From Sulfitobacter mediterraneus (GTDB lineage: Bacteria; Pseudomonadota; Alphaproteobacteria; Rhodobacterales; Rhodobacteraceae), in the NCBI RefSeq assembly GCF_016801775.1, contig NZ_CP069004.1, positions 2,170,001 to 2,234,000 on the forward strand: a stretch of 64,000 bases of DNA, in the 5' to 3' direction. Below, piece by piece: positions 41,177-50,769 of this stretch. Each line of letters opens with the position of its first letter. Within the stretch, counting starts at the first letter, position 1. The notes under the pieces were generated by a model, which had not been told where the DNA came from, searched no databases, and saw nothing but the letters and a program-made list of their open reading frames with translations. Both the position numbers and the translations under genes were made by a program.

Positions 41177-41379
41177 AGATGTTGTGTAGCCAAGGGGGGC
41201 GGATGCAGCAAGCGCATCATTGGCCGCGAAAGCAAAACACACGTGCAAATTGCGACACATTTACCACGGGGAGAGGTCGATATCATTTCCCCTCCCGGTG
41301 AATCGTTAAATTTGGTATTGAACTTTTGGGGGGAGTTTGACGTTAAGCTCCAAACAGCTGCACTTTCGGGGTTCTTGTC

Positions 41380-42024
41380 ATGTTTCGGTTTATGTTGGTT
41401 TCTTTTGGCTTTATGGGCTGGGCGTTCTATGAGATGAGCGGCGGCTCGGATTTTGATCCGATTGCGACCCGCATGGCGCGTATTGAGCCAGCAGCCGAAA
41501 CTCCATTCGATACTCCGGCCATCCCCAACGATCAGGTGGTCCTTGCCTCTGCATCCACCGACATTGTGGATACCGACCCTTTTGCAGACGACACGGTCAC
41601 ACGCGTTTCCCTGAACCTGACCAGCCTGCAAGATGCGCTTGATCAATCGGGCGATGCGGCGGTTGTGGCCCCGGCTGTACAAACGGTTGATCCGGCGGTT
41701 GTGCCAACCAACGTCGCAATCACCACGTCATCTACGGACACGCCTGCCATTATCCCAAGCCTGATCGTGCAAGACGATACTGTGACGGACAACGCCACCC
41801 CTGCAGCGCTGATCTCCGAGGCCGGCCTCGATATCCGCACCGTATCCGGCAACCGCGTCAATGTGCGTGGCGGGCCAAGCACGAATTTCTCGGTGGTCAG
41901 CAAACTGGTGCGCGGTGACGCCGTCGAGATCCTCGAAGACAACGGGAATGGCTGGGTCAAGATGCGCTCGGTCCTGACGGGCGAAGAAGGCTGGATGGCC
42001 GACTTCCTGCTGTCTGAAAGCTGA
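41380..42024 (+). CDS. SH3b-domain protein with N-terminal membrane anchor
   Basis: A 214-residue protein. A short hydrophobic start (MFRFMLVSFGFMGWAFYEM) suggests a signal or anchor, followed by a long Thr/Ala/Asp-rich linker. A C-terminal bacterial SH3 domain follows (VSGNRVNVRGGPSTNFSVV, then GWVKMRSVLTGEEGWMADFL). Such proteins often bind peptidoglycan peptides in the periplasm. It is divergent from parC and followed by a hairpin that doubles as the next gene's leader. Confidence 0.85.
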   Translation: MFRFMLVSFGFMGWAFYEMSGGSDFDPIATRMARIEPAAETPFDTPAIPNDQVVLASASTDIVDTDPFADDTVTRVSLNLTSLQDALDQSGDAAVVAPAVQTVDPAVVPTNVAITTSSTDTPAIIPSLIVQDDTVTDNATPAALISEAGLDIRTVSGNRVNVRGGPSTNFSVVSKLVRGDAVEILEDNGNGWVKMRSVLTGEEGWMADFLLSES

Positions 42025-42058
42025 TACGATATTGCCAATCTGAGCATCGCACGTCATG

Positions 42059-42083
42059 AAAGGCCTCCGCTCCGGAGGCCTTT
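42059..42083 (+). terminator. Perfect hairpin at the SH3/SDR junction that contains the SDR Shine-Dalgarno
   Basis: AAAGGCCTCCG (42059-42069) pairs perfectly with CGGAGGCCTTT (42073-42083) around CTC, followed by TT and the ATG of the SDR gene. It has terminator form for the SH3 gene. The right arm also contains GGAGG, 7 nt before the SDR start. Confidence 0.8.
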
Positions 42084-42085
42084 TT

Positions 42086-42913
42086 ATGTCTGAACGCACT
42101 ATCCTCATCACCGGCTGCTCCAGTGGCATTGGCTATGCCGCCGCGAAAACCTTGCGCCAACGCGGCTGGCGCGTGTTTGCCGCCTGCCGCAAGCAAGAAG
42201 ACTGTGACCGCCTGCGCGGAGAAGGGTTTGATGCACCGCGCCTCGATTATCAGGACGAGGACAGCATCAAAACCGCGCTGGATGAGGTGCTCGGGGCCAC
42301 TGGTGGCACTTTGGACGCTCTGTTCAACAATGGTGCCTATGCGATCCCCGGCGCGGTGGAAGACCTGCCAACGGAGGCACTTCGCGATATTTTTGAGAGC
42401 AATTTTTTCGGCTGGCATAGCCTGACGCGGGCTGTTCTGCCCGTGATGCGGGCGCAGGGGCATGGCCGGATTGTGCAATGCTCTTCGGTTTTGGGCCTGA
42501 TCACAATGCCCTGGCGCGGCGCCTACAACGCCAGTAAATTTGCCCTCGAAGGGCTGACAGACACCTTGCGCATGGAAATGCGTGACACGGGCATTGACGT
42601 GGTGCTGATTGAACCGGGGCCAATCACCTCTGCTTTTCGGGCCAACTCGATCATTCAATTCGAACGTTGGATTGATTGGAAGAATGCCCCCCGGGCCGCG
42701 CAATATGAGACGCAACTGCGCCCGCGCCTCTACGATTCAGTGAAAAAGACCACCTTTGAGCTTGGCCCCGAAGCCGTGGTGGACAAGCTGATCCATGCCC
42801 TCGAAGCGCCCCGCCCCCGCCCGCGCTATTACGTCACAGTTCCCACCTATTTCTCCGGTTTCATGCGGCGTTTGCTGCCCACGCGCCTGCTCGACAAGGT
42901 CATGGGCGGCTGA
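42086..42913 (+). CDS. Short-chain dehydrogenase/reductase
   Basis: A 275-residue classical SDR. The cofactor-binding TGCSSGIGYAAA is at about 9-20, and the active site has CSSVLGL with YNASKFALEG. The longer C-terminus with FMRRLLPTRLLDKVMGG may touch the membrane. The start at 42086 is the only one giving a family-like N-terminus (MSERTILITG). Its Shine-Dalgarno lies inside the hairpin just upstream. The substrate is unknown. Confidence 0.92.
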   Translation: MSERTILITGCSSGIGYAAAKTLRQRGWRVFAACRKQEDCDRLRGEGFDAPRLDYQDEDSIKTALDEVLGATGGTLDALFNNGAYAIPGAVEDLPTEALRDIFESNFFGWHSLTRAVLPVMRAQGHGRIVQCSSVLGLITMPWRGAYNASKFALEGLTDTLRMEMRDTGIDVVLIEPGPITSAFRANSIIQFERWIDWKNAPRAAQYETQLRPRLYDSVKKTTFELGPEAVVDKLIHALEAPRPRPRYYVTVPTYFSGFMRRLLPTRLLDKVMGG

Positions 42914-42972
42914 AAAAACTTGCGCAAAGATTGTGGCCCGCTACATCACCATAGAACCCGAAAGGATTGGCC

Positions 42973-43179
42973 ATGCCCTCTGACCCGCTATTTATCATCG
43001 TGATCCTCGCCGTGCTGGCGGTTGCCGTTGTTCTGCTGATCGGGCTTGGCGGTTTCGCCGGCGGCGGGGCGTTCAACAAGCGTAACGGCAACAAGATCAT
43101 GCGCCTGCGCATCATTGCCCAGTTTGTCGCGGTACTGCTGATCCTCGGCTATATCTATCTTCGCAAGGACGCAGGCTGA
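42973..43179 (+). CDS. HIG1-domain (twin transmembrane) protein
   Basis: A 68-residue protein with two membrane helices (LFIIVILAVLAVAVVLLIGL and IIAQFVAVLLILGYIYL). The link ends in MRLRIIAQ, matching the RxRx3Q pattern of the HIG1 family, members of which associate with respiratory complexes. AAAGGATT precedes the ATG. Its stop overlaps the adenosyltransferase start (TGATG), so the two are translationally coupled. Confidence 0.85.
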   Translation: MPSDPLFIIVILAVLAVAVVLLIGLGGFAGGGAFNKRNGNKIMRLRIIAQFVAVLLILGYIYLRKDAG

Positions 43180-43751
43180 TGGTTGTTCTCAATAAGATTT
43201 ACACGCGCACCGGCGATGCAGGTGCAACTGCGCTTGGCAACGGCGCACGGGTTGCCAAGCATAACGCACGGGTTGAGGCATATGGCACCAGCGATGAGCT
43301 GAACTGCTTTGTCGGCGTGGCCCGGCTTGAGGCCAGCGGCGAAACCGATGATGCATTGTCGCGCATCCAAAATGATTTGTTCGATCTGGGTGCCGATCTT
43401 TGCCGCCCCGATATGGAGGCCGACAAAGAAGCAGAATACCCGCCGCTGCGCATGACGGCAGAACAGGTCGACCGCCTTGAGGCGGAGATCGATATCATGA
43501 ACGCCGAACTGGACCCCCTGCGCAGCTTTATTCTGCCCGGTGGCACTACATTGGCCGCGCAATTGCATGTTTGCCGCACCGTGGCGCGCCGCGCCGAACG
43601 GCTGGCTGTTTTGTTGTCAGAGCAAGAACCCATCAATCCTGTTGCAGTGAAATACCTCAACCGGCTCAGCGATTGGTTCTTTGTCGCGGCACGTATGGCC
43701 AACAACGGCGGCAAGGACGACGTGCTTTGGGTGCCGGGCGCCAACCGCTGA
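43179..43751 (+). CDS. Cob(I)alamin adenosyltransferase, PduO/MMAB type
   Basis: A 190-residue enzyme making adenosylcobalamin from ATP and cob(I)alamin. IYTRTGDAGATALGNG is the ATP-binding start, YGTSDELNCFVG follows, and FILPGGTTLAAQLHVCRTVA with RRAER completes the signature. The product is the cofactor of methylmalonyl- and ethylmalonyl-CoA mutases, which fits the etf, hydroxyacyl-CoA dehydrogenase and methylsuccinyl-CoA dehydrogenase genes in this window. Confidence 0.94.
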   Translation: MVVLNKIYTRTGDAGATALGNGARVAKHNARVEAYGTSDELNCFVGVARLEASGETDDALSRIQNDLFDLGADLCRPDMEADKEAEYPPLRMTAEQVDRLEAEIDIMNAELDPLRSFILPGGTTLAAQLHVCRTVARRAERLAVLLSEQEPINPVAVKYLNRLSDWFFVAARMANNGGKDDVLWVPGANR

Positions 43752-44056
43752 GCCCGGGACAGACCATGCCCGAGCAAACAGGCAATCCAGCCCGGCCAAT
43801 GCATCCCGTCTGACATAGGACCAGGGCCACGCCGCGAACAGCTGGTCCCAAATCACCCTGACTTCGAAACATCCCAATTTTTGAAACAATTCGGAAAATT
43901 TTTGCCAAGCTGAGGCGCTAACATAAAAAACGCGGCGTACTTAATGCCGCAATTGCCGATTTTGCCCTGTTTCGGTTGTAAACCTTTCGCTAAACCACCC
44001 GAGAGGAAGTTCAAGGATTTGCCATTGGGTGAGTCGTAATCAAGGAGAAAACGCTC
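43752..44056. other. Upstream region of etfBA
   Basis: About 305 nt without a gene. It contains a GGACCAG/CTGGTCC inverted repeat (43818-43824 with 43842-43848) and a GCGGC/GCCGC hairpin near 43933-43950. A weak TTGCCG-18 bp-TGTAAA promoter candidate is present before the etfB Shine-Dalgarno AAGGAG. Confidence 0.5.
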
Positions 44057-44815
44057 ATGAAGGTACTCGTGCCGGTCAAGCGCGTGATTGACTACAACGT
44101 GAAAGTGCGCGTCAAAGCGGACGGATCGGGTGTTGATCTAGCCAACGTAAAAATGTCGATGAACCCGTTTGACGAGATTTCCGTCGAACAGGCGATCCGT
44201 CTGAAAGAAGCCGGTCAGGCGGATGAAGTGGTTGTTGTATCCATTGGCGTCAAGCAGGCGCAGGAAACACTGCGCACCGCATTGGCCATGGGCGCAGATC
44301 GCGCCATTCTGGTTGTGGCTTCTGACGATGTACACAATGACATCGAACCGCTGGCCGTGGCCAAGATCCTCAAAGCGATCGTGGACGAAGAACAGCCCGG
44401 TCTGGTTCTGACAGGTAAGCAGGCGATCGACAACGACATGAACGCCACCGGCCAGATGCTTTCTGCGCTGCTGGGTTGGTCGCAGGGTGCATTTGCCTCC
44501 GAGATCAATATCGACGGCGACAGCGCCGTTGTGACCCGCGAAGTGGACGGCGGTCTTCAGACCATCAAGGTGTCCATGCCAACGGTCATCACCGTGGACC
44601 TGCGCCTGAACGAGCCACGCTATGCCTCGCTTCCGAACATCATGAAGGCCAAGAAAAAGCCGCTGGAAGAAAAGACAGCCGCTGACTACGGCGTTGACGT
44701 GTCCAACCGTCTGGAAATCGTAAAAACAGTTGAGCCAGAAGAGCGTGCCGCCGGTATCAAGGTGGGCTCCGTGGATGAGCTGGTCGAGAAACTCAAAGAA
44801 GCGGGGGCTGTGTAA
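44057..44815 (+). CDS. etfB: Electron transfer flavoprotein beta subunit
   Basis: A 252-residue protein with the AMP-binding ETF beta fold: [20 protein letters not shown] at the start, [18 protein letters not shown], and the signature around [18 protein letters not shown]. It pairs with EtfA to take electrons from acyl-CoA dehydrogenases to ETF:quinone oxidoreductase. Its stop overlaps the etfA start (TAATG). Confidence 0.97.
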   Translation: MKVLVPVKRVIDYNVKVRVKADGSGVDLANVKMSMNPFDEISVEQAIRLKEAGQADEVVVVSIGVKQAQETLRTALAMGADRAILVVASDDVHNDIEPLAVAKILKAIVDEEQPGLVLTGKQAIDNDMNATGQMLSALLGWSQGAFASEINIDGDSAVVTREVDGGLQTIKVSMPTVITVDLRLNEPRYASLPNIMKAKKKPLEEKTAADYGVDVSNRLEIVKTVEPEERAAGIKVGSVDELVEKLKEAGAV

Positions 44816-45741
44816 TGGCTGTTCTACTCCTTGCAGAAGTAACCGATGGCGAACTGGCGATGGACGCAACGGCCAAGGCCGTGACCGCTGCCAAGCAATT
44901 GGGTGATGTGACTGTTCTGGCCGCCGGTGGCTCTGCCGCCGCGGCGGGCGATGCGGCAGCCAAGATTGACGGTGTTGCCAAGGTTCTGGTTGCGGAAGAT
45001 GCCTCGCTGGGTCACCGTCTTGCGGAAGCCACAGCAGCATTGATCGTGTCTCTGGCGGGTGATTACGATCACATCGTCGCGCCAGCTACCACAGACGCCA
45101 AGAACGTGATGCCACGTGTTGCGGCGCTTTTGGATGTGCAGATCATCTCTGACGCCTCCGGCGTTGTGGACGCAGACACCTTCGAGCGTCCGATCTATGC
45201 GGGCAACGCAATCCAGACCGTCAAATCCACTGATGCCAAAAAGGTCATCACCTTCCGGACCGCGACATTTGACGCGGCTGGCGAAGGCGGCTCTGCATCT
45301 GTTGAAACAATTGGTGCGGCGGCAAACCCCGGCCTGTCTGAATGGGTCGAAGACAAGGTCGCCGAATCCGATCGTCCAGAGCTGACGTCGGCTGGCGTTG
45401 TGGTTTCCGGCGGTCGCGGTGTCGGCTCCGAAGATGACTTTGCCCTGATCGAAAAACTGGCTGACAAGCTGGGTGCCGCCGTTGGCGCATCCCGTGCGGC
45501 GGTTGACAGCGGCTATGCCCCGAACGACTGGCAGGTTGGCCAGACCGGCAAAGTTGTTGCACCTGATCTTTATGTTGCTGTTGGCATCTCCGGTGCGATC
45601 CAGCACCTTGCCGGTATGAAAGACAGCAAAATCATCGTCGCAATCAACAAAGACGAAGAAGCACCGATTTTCCAGGTTGCTGATTTTGGTCTGGTTGCCG
45701 ACCTGTTCGAGGCCGTGCCCGAATTGATCGAAAAACTCTGA
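44815..45741 (+). CDS. etfA: Electron transfer flavoprotein alpha subunit
   Basis: A 308-residue subunit. The C-terminal FAD-binding half shows [39 protein letters not shown] and [17 protein letters not shown]. The length is typical. Electrons from the methylsuccinyl-CoA dehydrogenase candidate in this window would pass through it. A bidirectional terminator follows at 45772-45801. Confidence 0.97.
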   Translation: MAVLLLAEVTDGELAMDATAKAVTAAKQLGDVTVLAAGGSAAAAGDAAAKIDGVAKVLVAEDASLGHRLAEATAALIVSLAGDYDHIVAPATTDAKNVMPRVAALLDVQIISDASGVVDADTFERPIYAGNAIQTVKSTDAKKVITFRTATFDAAGEGGSASVETIGAAANPGLSEWVEDKVAESDRPELTSAGVVVSGGRGVGSEDDFALIEKLADKLGAAVGASRAAVDSGYAPNDWQVGQTGKVVAPDLYVAVGISGAIQHLAGMKDSKIIVAINKDEEAPIFQVADFGLVADLFEAVPELIEKL

Positions 45742-45771
45742 TTGTCAGAGGTTCTCCTCTGAGCAACCGAC

Positions 45772-45801
45772 AAACGGCCCGCCCTCACCGGCGGGCCGTT
45801 T
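45772..45801. terminator. Bidirectional terminator between etfA and the convergent gene
   Basis: AAACGGCCCGCC (45772-45783) pairs perfectly with GGCGGGCCGTTT (45790-45801) around CTCACC, with T-runs in both directions. Confidence 0.88.
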
Positions 45802-45805
45802 TGCG

Positions 45806-46639
45806 TCAAAGGATCCTGTGCAGGGCTGACACCACTGCGTCCGCGGCCTCGATATGCGCCTGTTGGCCCAACATTTCTTCGGCGGCCATGGCCTCCATCT
45901 CGGCAAATATCATCCCTTCGGTTCCCATCACCCGCGCACGGGGGGAGGCAACAACCTCAACCACATGTGTGGCATGACCGGCAATCTCGTCCATCATCTG
46001 GCGCGTGATGAAAAGCGGATCATTCCCAATGGAGTGCGGCGGGCCACGCCCGGCATCCCTTGGCTTTTGCTCCGAAAACCAAAGCAGAACGGATTTGCCT
46101 CTGACCTGGCTCAACATCAACCGCATCCGCGCAAGCCAGGCTTGCTGCAACTCTTGCAAGACCGTCGCAAAACGATCTGGCGACACCTCAAGCAGCTTGC
46201 TCAACATATGTTTGGTAAAGTGGAAATCGGCAAAATCCACCTCGCGGTATATCGTCGCCAAAAGCGATGAGGCAGAGACAAACCGATCATTGCGCCTTGG
46301 ATGCACAGCATAGAACCGATTGGTCATATTCTGCGCGCCCAGCACCTGTATCACCGCAACATCCGCCTGCGCTGCAGCGCCCAAAATGAACGGATCATTC
46401 ACAAAAACATCGATCCCGGCATTTGGCACACCAAAATTCGCGGCAGTTTTGCCAAGCTCCTCTTCCACCAAAACAGGAAACGGTTTGGCGAGGAATTTTC
46501 CATAGGTTTCCGTCCCACCGATAAACGCGATATAGGGCTCGTCCAAACTTCGTTTCGGTCCCCGAAACAGCAACTTCGAATTGCCATAGCGGCACGGAAG
46601 ATAATCAAGGGCCCCCAGCCCTAATGCATCAATGGTCAT
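45806..46639 (-). CDS. DUF6473-like protein
   Basis: A 277-residue soluble protein. It opens with [20 protein letters not shown] and continues [15 protein letters not shown], which I recognise as a Roseobacter-group conserved family (DUF6473 as I recall it, function unknown). The IGGTETYG and [20 protein letters not shown] region suggests an alpha/beta fold. AAGG lies 8 nt before the ATG at 46639; a GTG three codons earlier is possible. It is convergent with etfA and divergent from the dehydrogenase. Confidence 0.75.
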   Translation of the reverse strand: MTIDALGLGALDYLPCRYGNSKLLFRGPKRSLDEPYIAFIGGTETYGKFLAKPFPVLVEEELGKTAANFGVPNAGIDVFVNDPFILGAAAQADVAVIQVLGAQNMTNRFYAVHPRRNDRFVSASSLLATIYREVDFADFHFTKHMLSKLLEVSPDRFATVLQELQQAWLARMRLMLSQVRGKSVLLWFSEQKPRDAGRGPPHSIGNDPLFITRQMMDEIAGHATHVVEVVASPRARVMGTEGMIFAEMEAMAAEEMLGQQAHIEAADAVVSALHRIL

Positions 46640-46796
46640 CACACCCACCTTGTTTCATTCACCCAGACACAACATGCAGCTGCTATTCCTGCGATTCGCT
46701 TAACGGGTGAATTTGCCACGCTTTTTGGACAAACCCTGCCCTTGCGACTGCCCCCCACCGCGCCCTATTGTAGGGGCAGGCAGAAAAGGACATTCC

Positions 46797-47672
46797 ATGG
46801 ACATCCAATCAATCGGCATCGTCGGCGCAGGCCAGATGGGCAACGGCATCGCGCATGTGATGGCTCTGGCCGGCTATGACGTGCTTGTCACCGATGTGAG
46901 CGCGGAGGCGCTCAAAAATGCCATGGAAATCATCGAAGGCAATCTTGGTCGACAGGTGGGCCGGGGCAAAGTGTCGGAGGCCGATGCCAATGCCGCCATG
47001 GCCCGGATCAAAACAACACAAACGCTCACCGATCTGGGGCAAAGCGATCTGATTATTGAGGCCGCCACCGAACGCGAGACTGTCAAGCAAGCCATTTTCG
47101 AAGATCTGCTGCCGCATCTGAAGCCAGAGACAATTCTGACCTCGAACACCTCCTCGATTTCCATCACCCGCCTGGCCAGCCGCACCGACCGCCCGGAAAA
47201 ATTCATGGGCTTCCACTTCATGAATCCGGTCCCGGTGATGCAATTGGTCGAACTGATCCGCGGCATCGCCACGGACACCGAAACCTATGACGCCTGCAGG
47301 GCCGTGGTGGACCGGCTTGGTAAAACCGCCGCTTCCGCCGAAGACTTCCCGGCCTTTATTGTGAACCGCATCCTGATGCCAATGATCAACGAGGCGGTTT
47401 ACACCCTGTACGAAGGGGTCGGATCGGTGCAATCGATCGACAGCTCGATGAAACTGGGCGCCAACCATCCCATGGGCCCGCTTGAACTGGCAGATTTCAT
47501 CGGCCTCGACACCTGTCTTGCGATTATGAATGTGCTGCACGACGGTCTGGCCGACACGAAATACCGCCCCTGCCCCCTGCTCACCAAATATGTTGAGGCC
47601 GGATGGCTGGGCCGCAAAACCAGCCGCGGCTTCTACGACTACCGAGGCGACGTGCCCGTACCCACCAGATAG
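46797..47672 (+). CDS. 3-hydroxybutyryl-CoA dehydrogenase
   Basis: A 291-residue NAD(P)-dependent enzyme. The Rossmann motif is GIVGAGQMGNGIAHV, and the active site has SNTSSISITRLA and MGFHFMNPVPVMQLVEL with the catalytic His. NRILMPMINEAVYTLYEG is in the C-terminal dimer domain. AAGGA lies 7 nt before the ATG at 46797. It interconverts acetoacetyl-CoA and 3-hydroxybutyryl-CoA, as needed for polyhydroxybutyrate turnover, butyrate use or the ethylmalonyl-CoA pathway. Confidence 0.94.
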   Translation: MDIQSIGIVGAGQMGNGIAHVMALAGYDVLVTDVSAEALKNAMEIIEGNLGRQVGRGKVSEADANAAMARIKTTQTLTDLGQSDLIIEAATERETVKQAIFEDLLPHLKPETILTSNTSSISITRLASRTDRPEKFMGFHFMNPVPVMQLVELIRGIATDTETYDACRAVVDRLGKTAASAEDFPAFIVNRILMPMINEAVYTLYEGVGSVQSIDSSMKLGANHPMGPLELADFIGLDTCLAIMNVLHDGLADTKYRPCPLLTKYVEAGWLGRKTSRGFYDYRGDVPVPTR

Positions 47673-47806
47673 GGCAGACGGCCTTTGCCCCTTTTTGGCT
47701 CTAAATACTCCGGGGAGCTTGAGGGGCTGGCCCCTCAATCCGACCTGTCAGACAAACTCAACCGTCCAATATGTGTCCGGCACAACAGTTAGCCTGAACG
47801 CTGTAG

Positions 47807-48697
47807 TCAGTCCGTCAAACCAAGGGTCTGCTCGCGCAGCCAAGCCATGAATCCGCGCGGATCATCTGCGCGGGCGTCGATTTCTTCTTGCGGGATAGGA
47901 TGGCCGACAATAGGCGCTTGGGGTTTGTCACAACTGTGCACAATCTCATGCAACAAAAGACCCTGCCGCAACATCGGACTGACCTTGTTTGCGATCTGAT
48001 AGGCACGGCTGTTCTGTCCGGGGAATTTCATCGGAACCACCGTGGCGCCCGACCTGCGGATCATCTTGGCGGTAAAGACATTCCACTCCGCTTCCACCGC
48101 TGGCCCCCACCATGTTTCTGATGAGGCGACCACACCCGATGGGAACAGGGCCACGACACCGCCCTCTTTCAAATGCGCCATCGCCTTGGCCCGCATCTCA
48201 ACGCCTTTGCGCTGCGCATCAGGATCATGGGGAAACGGCACCGGGATCATGTAGCTGCCCGCGACCTCATCAATTGAAGTCAGCAACGACCGCGTCAGAA
48301 TACGGTAGTCGGGGCGCACACGGCCAATCAGATCGGCAAAGATCATCCCGTCCACCATACCGTGCGGATGGTTGGCCACCACAATCACGGGGCCGGTCTT
48401 GGGAATGCGATCCAGTTGCGCCTGAGGGGTCAACAAATCAATGCCCATCGTATCAAGAGCGGCCCGCCAGAACGGTTGCCCTGACGGGGTGCCGCGCTTT
48501 TCAAACTGCTTGATCATGCGCAAGATCTTCAGCTTGCCGGTAAACAGCTCGATAATGCTGATGATCCGCGATTTGACCGGATCATCAAAAGTCGAGGCAT
48601 AAGAAAGACTGCGGCGGTCATAGGTGACAAATGACACTTCGCCCGCTTCAGGCGTGCCTGTTTCAGCCGCGTCTGATGTTTGCAGATCTTTCACCAA
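47807..48697 (-). CDS. Lysophospholipid-type acyltransferase
   Basis: A 296-residue protein of the PlsC-like superfamily. VVANHPHGMVDGMIFADLIG carries the catalytic His-Asp block and VALFPSGVVASSETWWGPAV the second motif. No signal peptide is seen. No in-frame ATG is near, so it starts at TTG 48697 or GTG 48694. It follows ptsH by about 33 nt on the same strand and may be read from the chvIG-hprK-rapZ-ptsH unit. The acceptor lipid is unknown; an ornithine-lipid or hemolysin-type role is one possibility. Confidence 0.82.
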   Translation of the reverse strand: MVKDLQTSDAAETGTPEAGEVSFVTYDRRSLSYASTFDDPVKSRIISIIELFTGKLKILRMIKQFEKRGTPSGQPFWRAALDTMGIDLLTPQAQLDRIPKTGPVIVVANHPHGMVDGMIFADLIGRVRPDYRILTRSLLTSIDEVAGSYMIPVPFPHDPDAQRKGVEMRAKAMAHLKEGGVVALFPSGVVASSETWWGPAVEAEWNVFTAKMIRRSGATVVPMKFPGQNSRAYQIANKVSPMLRQGLLLHEIVHSCDKPQAPIVGHPIPQEEIDARADDPRGFMAWLREQTLGLTD

Positions 48698-48730
48698 GAC
48701 ATGTCACCCTCTTCCGGTCGCCTGAAATGC

Positions 48731-49000
48731 TCAGAAACCTTCGCCGAACTTGTCCGCCACCAACGCCTTCAGCGCCTCAGCAAGGGCATCTGCATCCGGT
48801 CCGGTGGTTTGAATGTCAATCGTGCTGCCCCGCGACGCGGCCAACATCAACAATCCCATGATGCTGTCGCCGCAGGCGGTCATGCCATCCTTGCTGACAT
48901 CAGCGCGGGCGTCAAATGCCTCAACCACTTCAACAAGTTTGGCCGAGGCGCGGGCGTGCAAACCCTTTTCGTTCACGATTTTTAGGGAAAATTCGGGCAT
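48731..49000 (-). CDS. ptsH: HPr phosphocarrier protein
   Basis: An 89-residue protein. The phosphorylatable His is in EKGLHARASAKL and the HprK target Ser in GDSIMGLLML, which matches the presence of hprK in the same unit. In alphaproteobacteria this HPr belongs to a regulatory phosphorelay. No Enzyme I gene is in the window. It starts 13 nt after the EIIA stop. Confidence 0.96.
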   Translation of the reverse strand: MPEFSLKIVNEKGLHARASAKLVEVVEAFDARADVSKDGMTACGDSIMGLLMLAASRGSTIDIQTTGPDADALAEALKALVADKFGEGF

Positions 49001-49013
49001 AAATTTGGGCCTT

Positions 49014-49406
49014 CTAACCTGCGCTCACATTTTGGCTGTCGATATACTTCTTACCAGCATCAAGCGCGGCGCGCACCGCATCGGGCACATCCATCTGGCG
49101 GGATTTGGCCAGTTTGATCAACATCGGCAGGTTGGCACCATAGAGAATGCGCCGGTTCTCTGGACGGCACGCCAAAAGCGACAGGTTCGATGGCGATCCG
49201 CCAAACAGATCCGTCACGATCACCACGCCTGCACCCTGGTCAACCTCGTCAGCGGCGGCGCAGATCTCGGATTCCTTGGCACTGCGATCATGGTCAGCGT
49301 GGATCGAGATCGCCCGGACCCCATTTTGCGAGCCAACAACATGTTCAATCGCGGCAAGGTATTCCCCCGCCAGTCCGCCATGTGCGACTATCACAATTCC
49401 GATCAC
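49014..49406 (-). CDS. PTS EIIA of the mannose/fructose type
   Basis: A 130-residue domain-only protein. The active His is in GIVIVAHGGLAGEYL at about 10 residues, and the binding block is VVIVTDLFGGSPSNLSLLA. No membrane EIIC/EIID genes are present, so it is regulatory. The start is GTG at 49406, overlapping the rapZ stop by 4 nt (GTGA); longer frames antisense to nothing conserved were discarded. Confidence 0.92.
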   Translation of the reverse strand: MIGIVIVAHGGLAGEYLAAIEHVVGSQNGVRAISIHADHDRSAKESEICAAADEVDQGAGVVIVTDLFGGSPSNLSLLACRPENRRILYGANLPMLIKLAKSRQMDVPDAVRAALDAGKKYIDSQNVSAG

Positions 49407-50320
49407 GTCGATGTCTCTTTCCGGTCCTGAGGATCCAACTCGCGGTGTCTTATTGACACTTGCCAACCCTCCTGTGCAAGGCGCAAAGCATGATCTTCTG
49501 CCAACGTCACCGACCGATGCTGCCCGCCGGTACACCCAAAGGCGATTGAAATGTGTGACTTTCCCTCATCCTGAGAAGCAGGCAGAATCATCTGGCACAA
49601 TTCAAAGACCTTGTCCGAGAAACTCGCAAAGCGCGGATCACTCCTGACATAGCCTGCAACCGCATCATCCGTGCCATTCAATCCCCGAAGGCTTTCGTCC
49701 CAGAACGGGTTGCGTAGAAACCGGCAATCGAACACCAAATCCACACTGCGCGGCAGCCCCCGCTTGTAGGAAAAAGACTGCACAGAGATGCTCAGGTCAT
49801 GCTTGCCGCCGGGCGCAAACCAATGCTCCACCTCCGCACGCAGCTCATGCACGTTCAGCTGGCTGGTGTCGATCAGAACGTCGGCCCGGGTCCGAAGCGG
49901 GCGCAGCAACAGCTGTTCGCGTTCAATGCCTGCGGCAGGGCTGTCTTCGGGGGCCAGCGGGTGCCTGCGGCGGGTTTCCGAGAACCGACGAAGCAGCACA
50001 TCTGTGTCACAGTCGAGATAAAACAATTCGACCTTCAAATCGCTGCGGGCCGACAGTTCGCCCAACAGATCAAGAATGGCATCGGTCGAAAAATCACGGT
50101 TCCGCGCATCTATGCCCAAGGCCATCGGGTGGTCCTGTTCCGGGCTGGACAGCAGGGCAGGCAAAAGCCGAAGTGGCAGGTTGTCGATGGCCTCAAAGCC
50201 CGCGTCCTCAAGAACATTCAACGCCGAGGACCGGCCTGCGCCGGACGGTCCGGTCACAAGCACGATGCGGCGCTGTGGCCCTTCAACGGGGGTCATTGAG
50301 GCGTTGTCATTGGGGATCAT
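49403..50320 (-). CDS. rapZ: RNase adapter protein RapZ
   Basis: A 305-residue protein. A Walker A GPSGAGRSSALNVLED is near the start with GFEAIDNLPLRLLPALL following, and the C-terminal RNA-binding half has IAFGCTGGQHRSVTLAED. In enterobacteria it guides RNase E to a small RNA; in alphaproteobacteria it is linked to PTS regulation and hprK. It overlaps hprK and EIIA by 4 nt each. Confidence 0.95.
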   Translation of the reverse strand: MIPNDNASMTPVEGPQRRIVLVTGPSGAGRSSALNVLEDAGFEAIDNLPLRLLPALLSSPEQDHPMALGIDARNRDFSTDAILDLLGELSARSDLKVELFYLDCDTDVLLRRFSETRRRHPLAPEDSPAAGIEREQLLLRPLRTRADVLIDTSQLNVHELRAEVEHWFAPGGKHDLSISVQSFSYKRGLPRSVDLVFDCRFLRNPFWDESLRGLNGTDDAVAGYVRSDPRFASFSDKVFELCQMILPASQDEGKSHISIAFGCTGGQHRSVTLAEDHALRLAQEGWQVSIRHRELDPQDRKETST

Positions 50321-50748
50321 GATCGAAGATTTATACTTCGCCGGAGGGAAAGCAAGATAGCTGCTGCAAAATGCGGCCCATCAACACGGCGCAGACAGGG
50401 CAAGGGGATGTCCAGCACTTCGATACTGACAGGATCAGGCAATCGCTGTGCGGTATGCTGCCCCATATCAACGGCCAGTACCACTTGTGCGGAATGCGCA
50501 TAGGGCACGTTCAGAATACCGACGCCTCGTGCCTCGATCTTGCCTGCGATTGCGTCTGGCGCAGATGCGGTGACGGTCTTTGCATCGGATGTGAGGAGCG
50601 TTCGGTCATCCGCCACCAGAACCGCCCCAAGCGCGATCAGTTGAAGCGCCAGCGCGGATTTTCCGGTTCCCGATGCACCAAGTATGAGTGCCCCATGCCC
50701 ATCCAGACTGACGGTGGTGGCATGCAGGGTCTCGGTCAGCGGTGCCAT
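50317..50748 (-). CDS. hprK: HPr kinase/phosphorylase, short alphaproteobacterial form
   Basis: A 143-residue protein, roughly half the Bacillus enzyme, lacking its N-terminal domain. The P-loop is GASGTGKSALALQL, VADDRT is the acidic block, and KIEARGVGILNVPY is the family signature. It phosphorylates HPr on Ser. It lies 21 nt after chvG and overlaps rapZ by 4 nt, consistent with one transcript. Confidence 0.95.
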   Translation of the reverse strand: MAPLTETLHATTVSLDGHGALILGASGTGKSALALQLIALGAVLVADDRTLLTSDAKTVTASAPDAIAGKIEARGVGILNVPYAHSAQVVLAVDMGQHTAQRLPDPVSIEVLDIPLPCLRRVDGPHFAAAILLSLRRSINLRS

Positions 50749-50769
50749 ACCGTCATCATCGCTTTCTGA

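Noticed and set aside
44138..45606. Minus-strand frames of 260-300 codons across etfB and etfA
   Set aside because: Antisense shadows of the etf genes.
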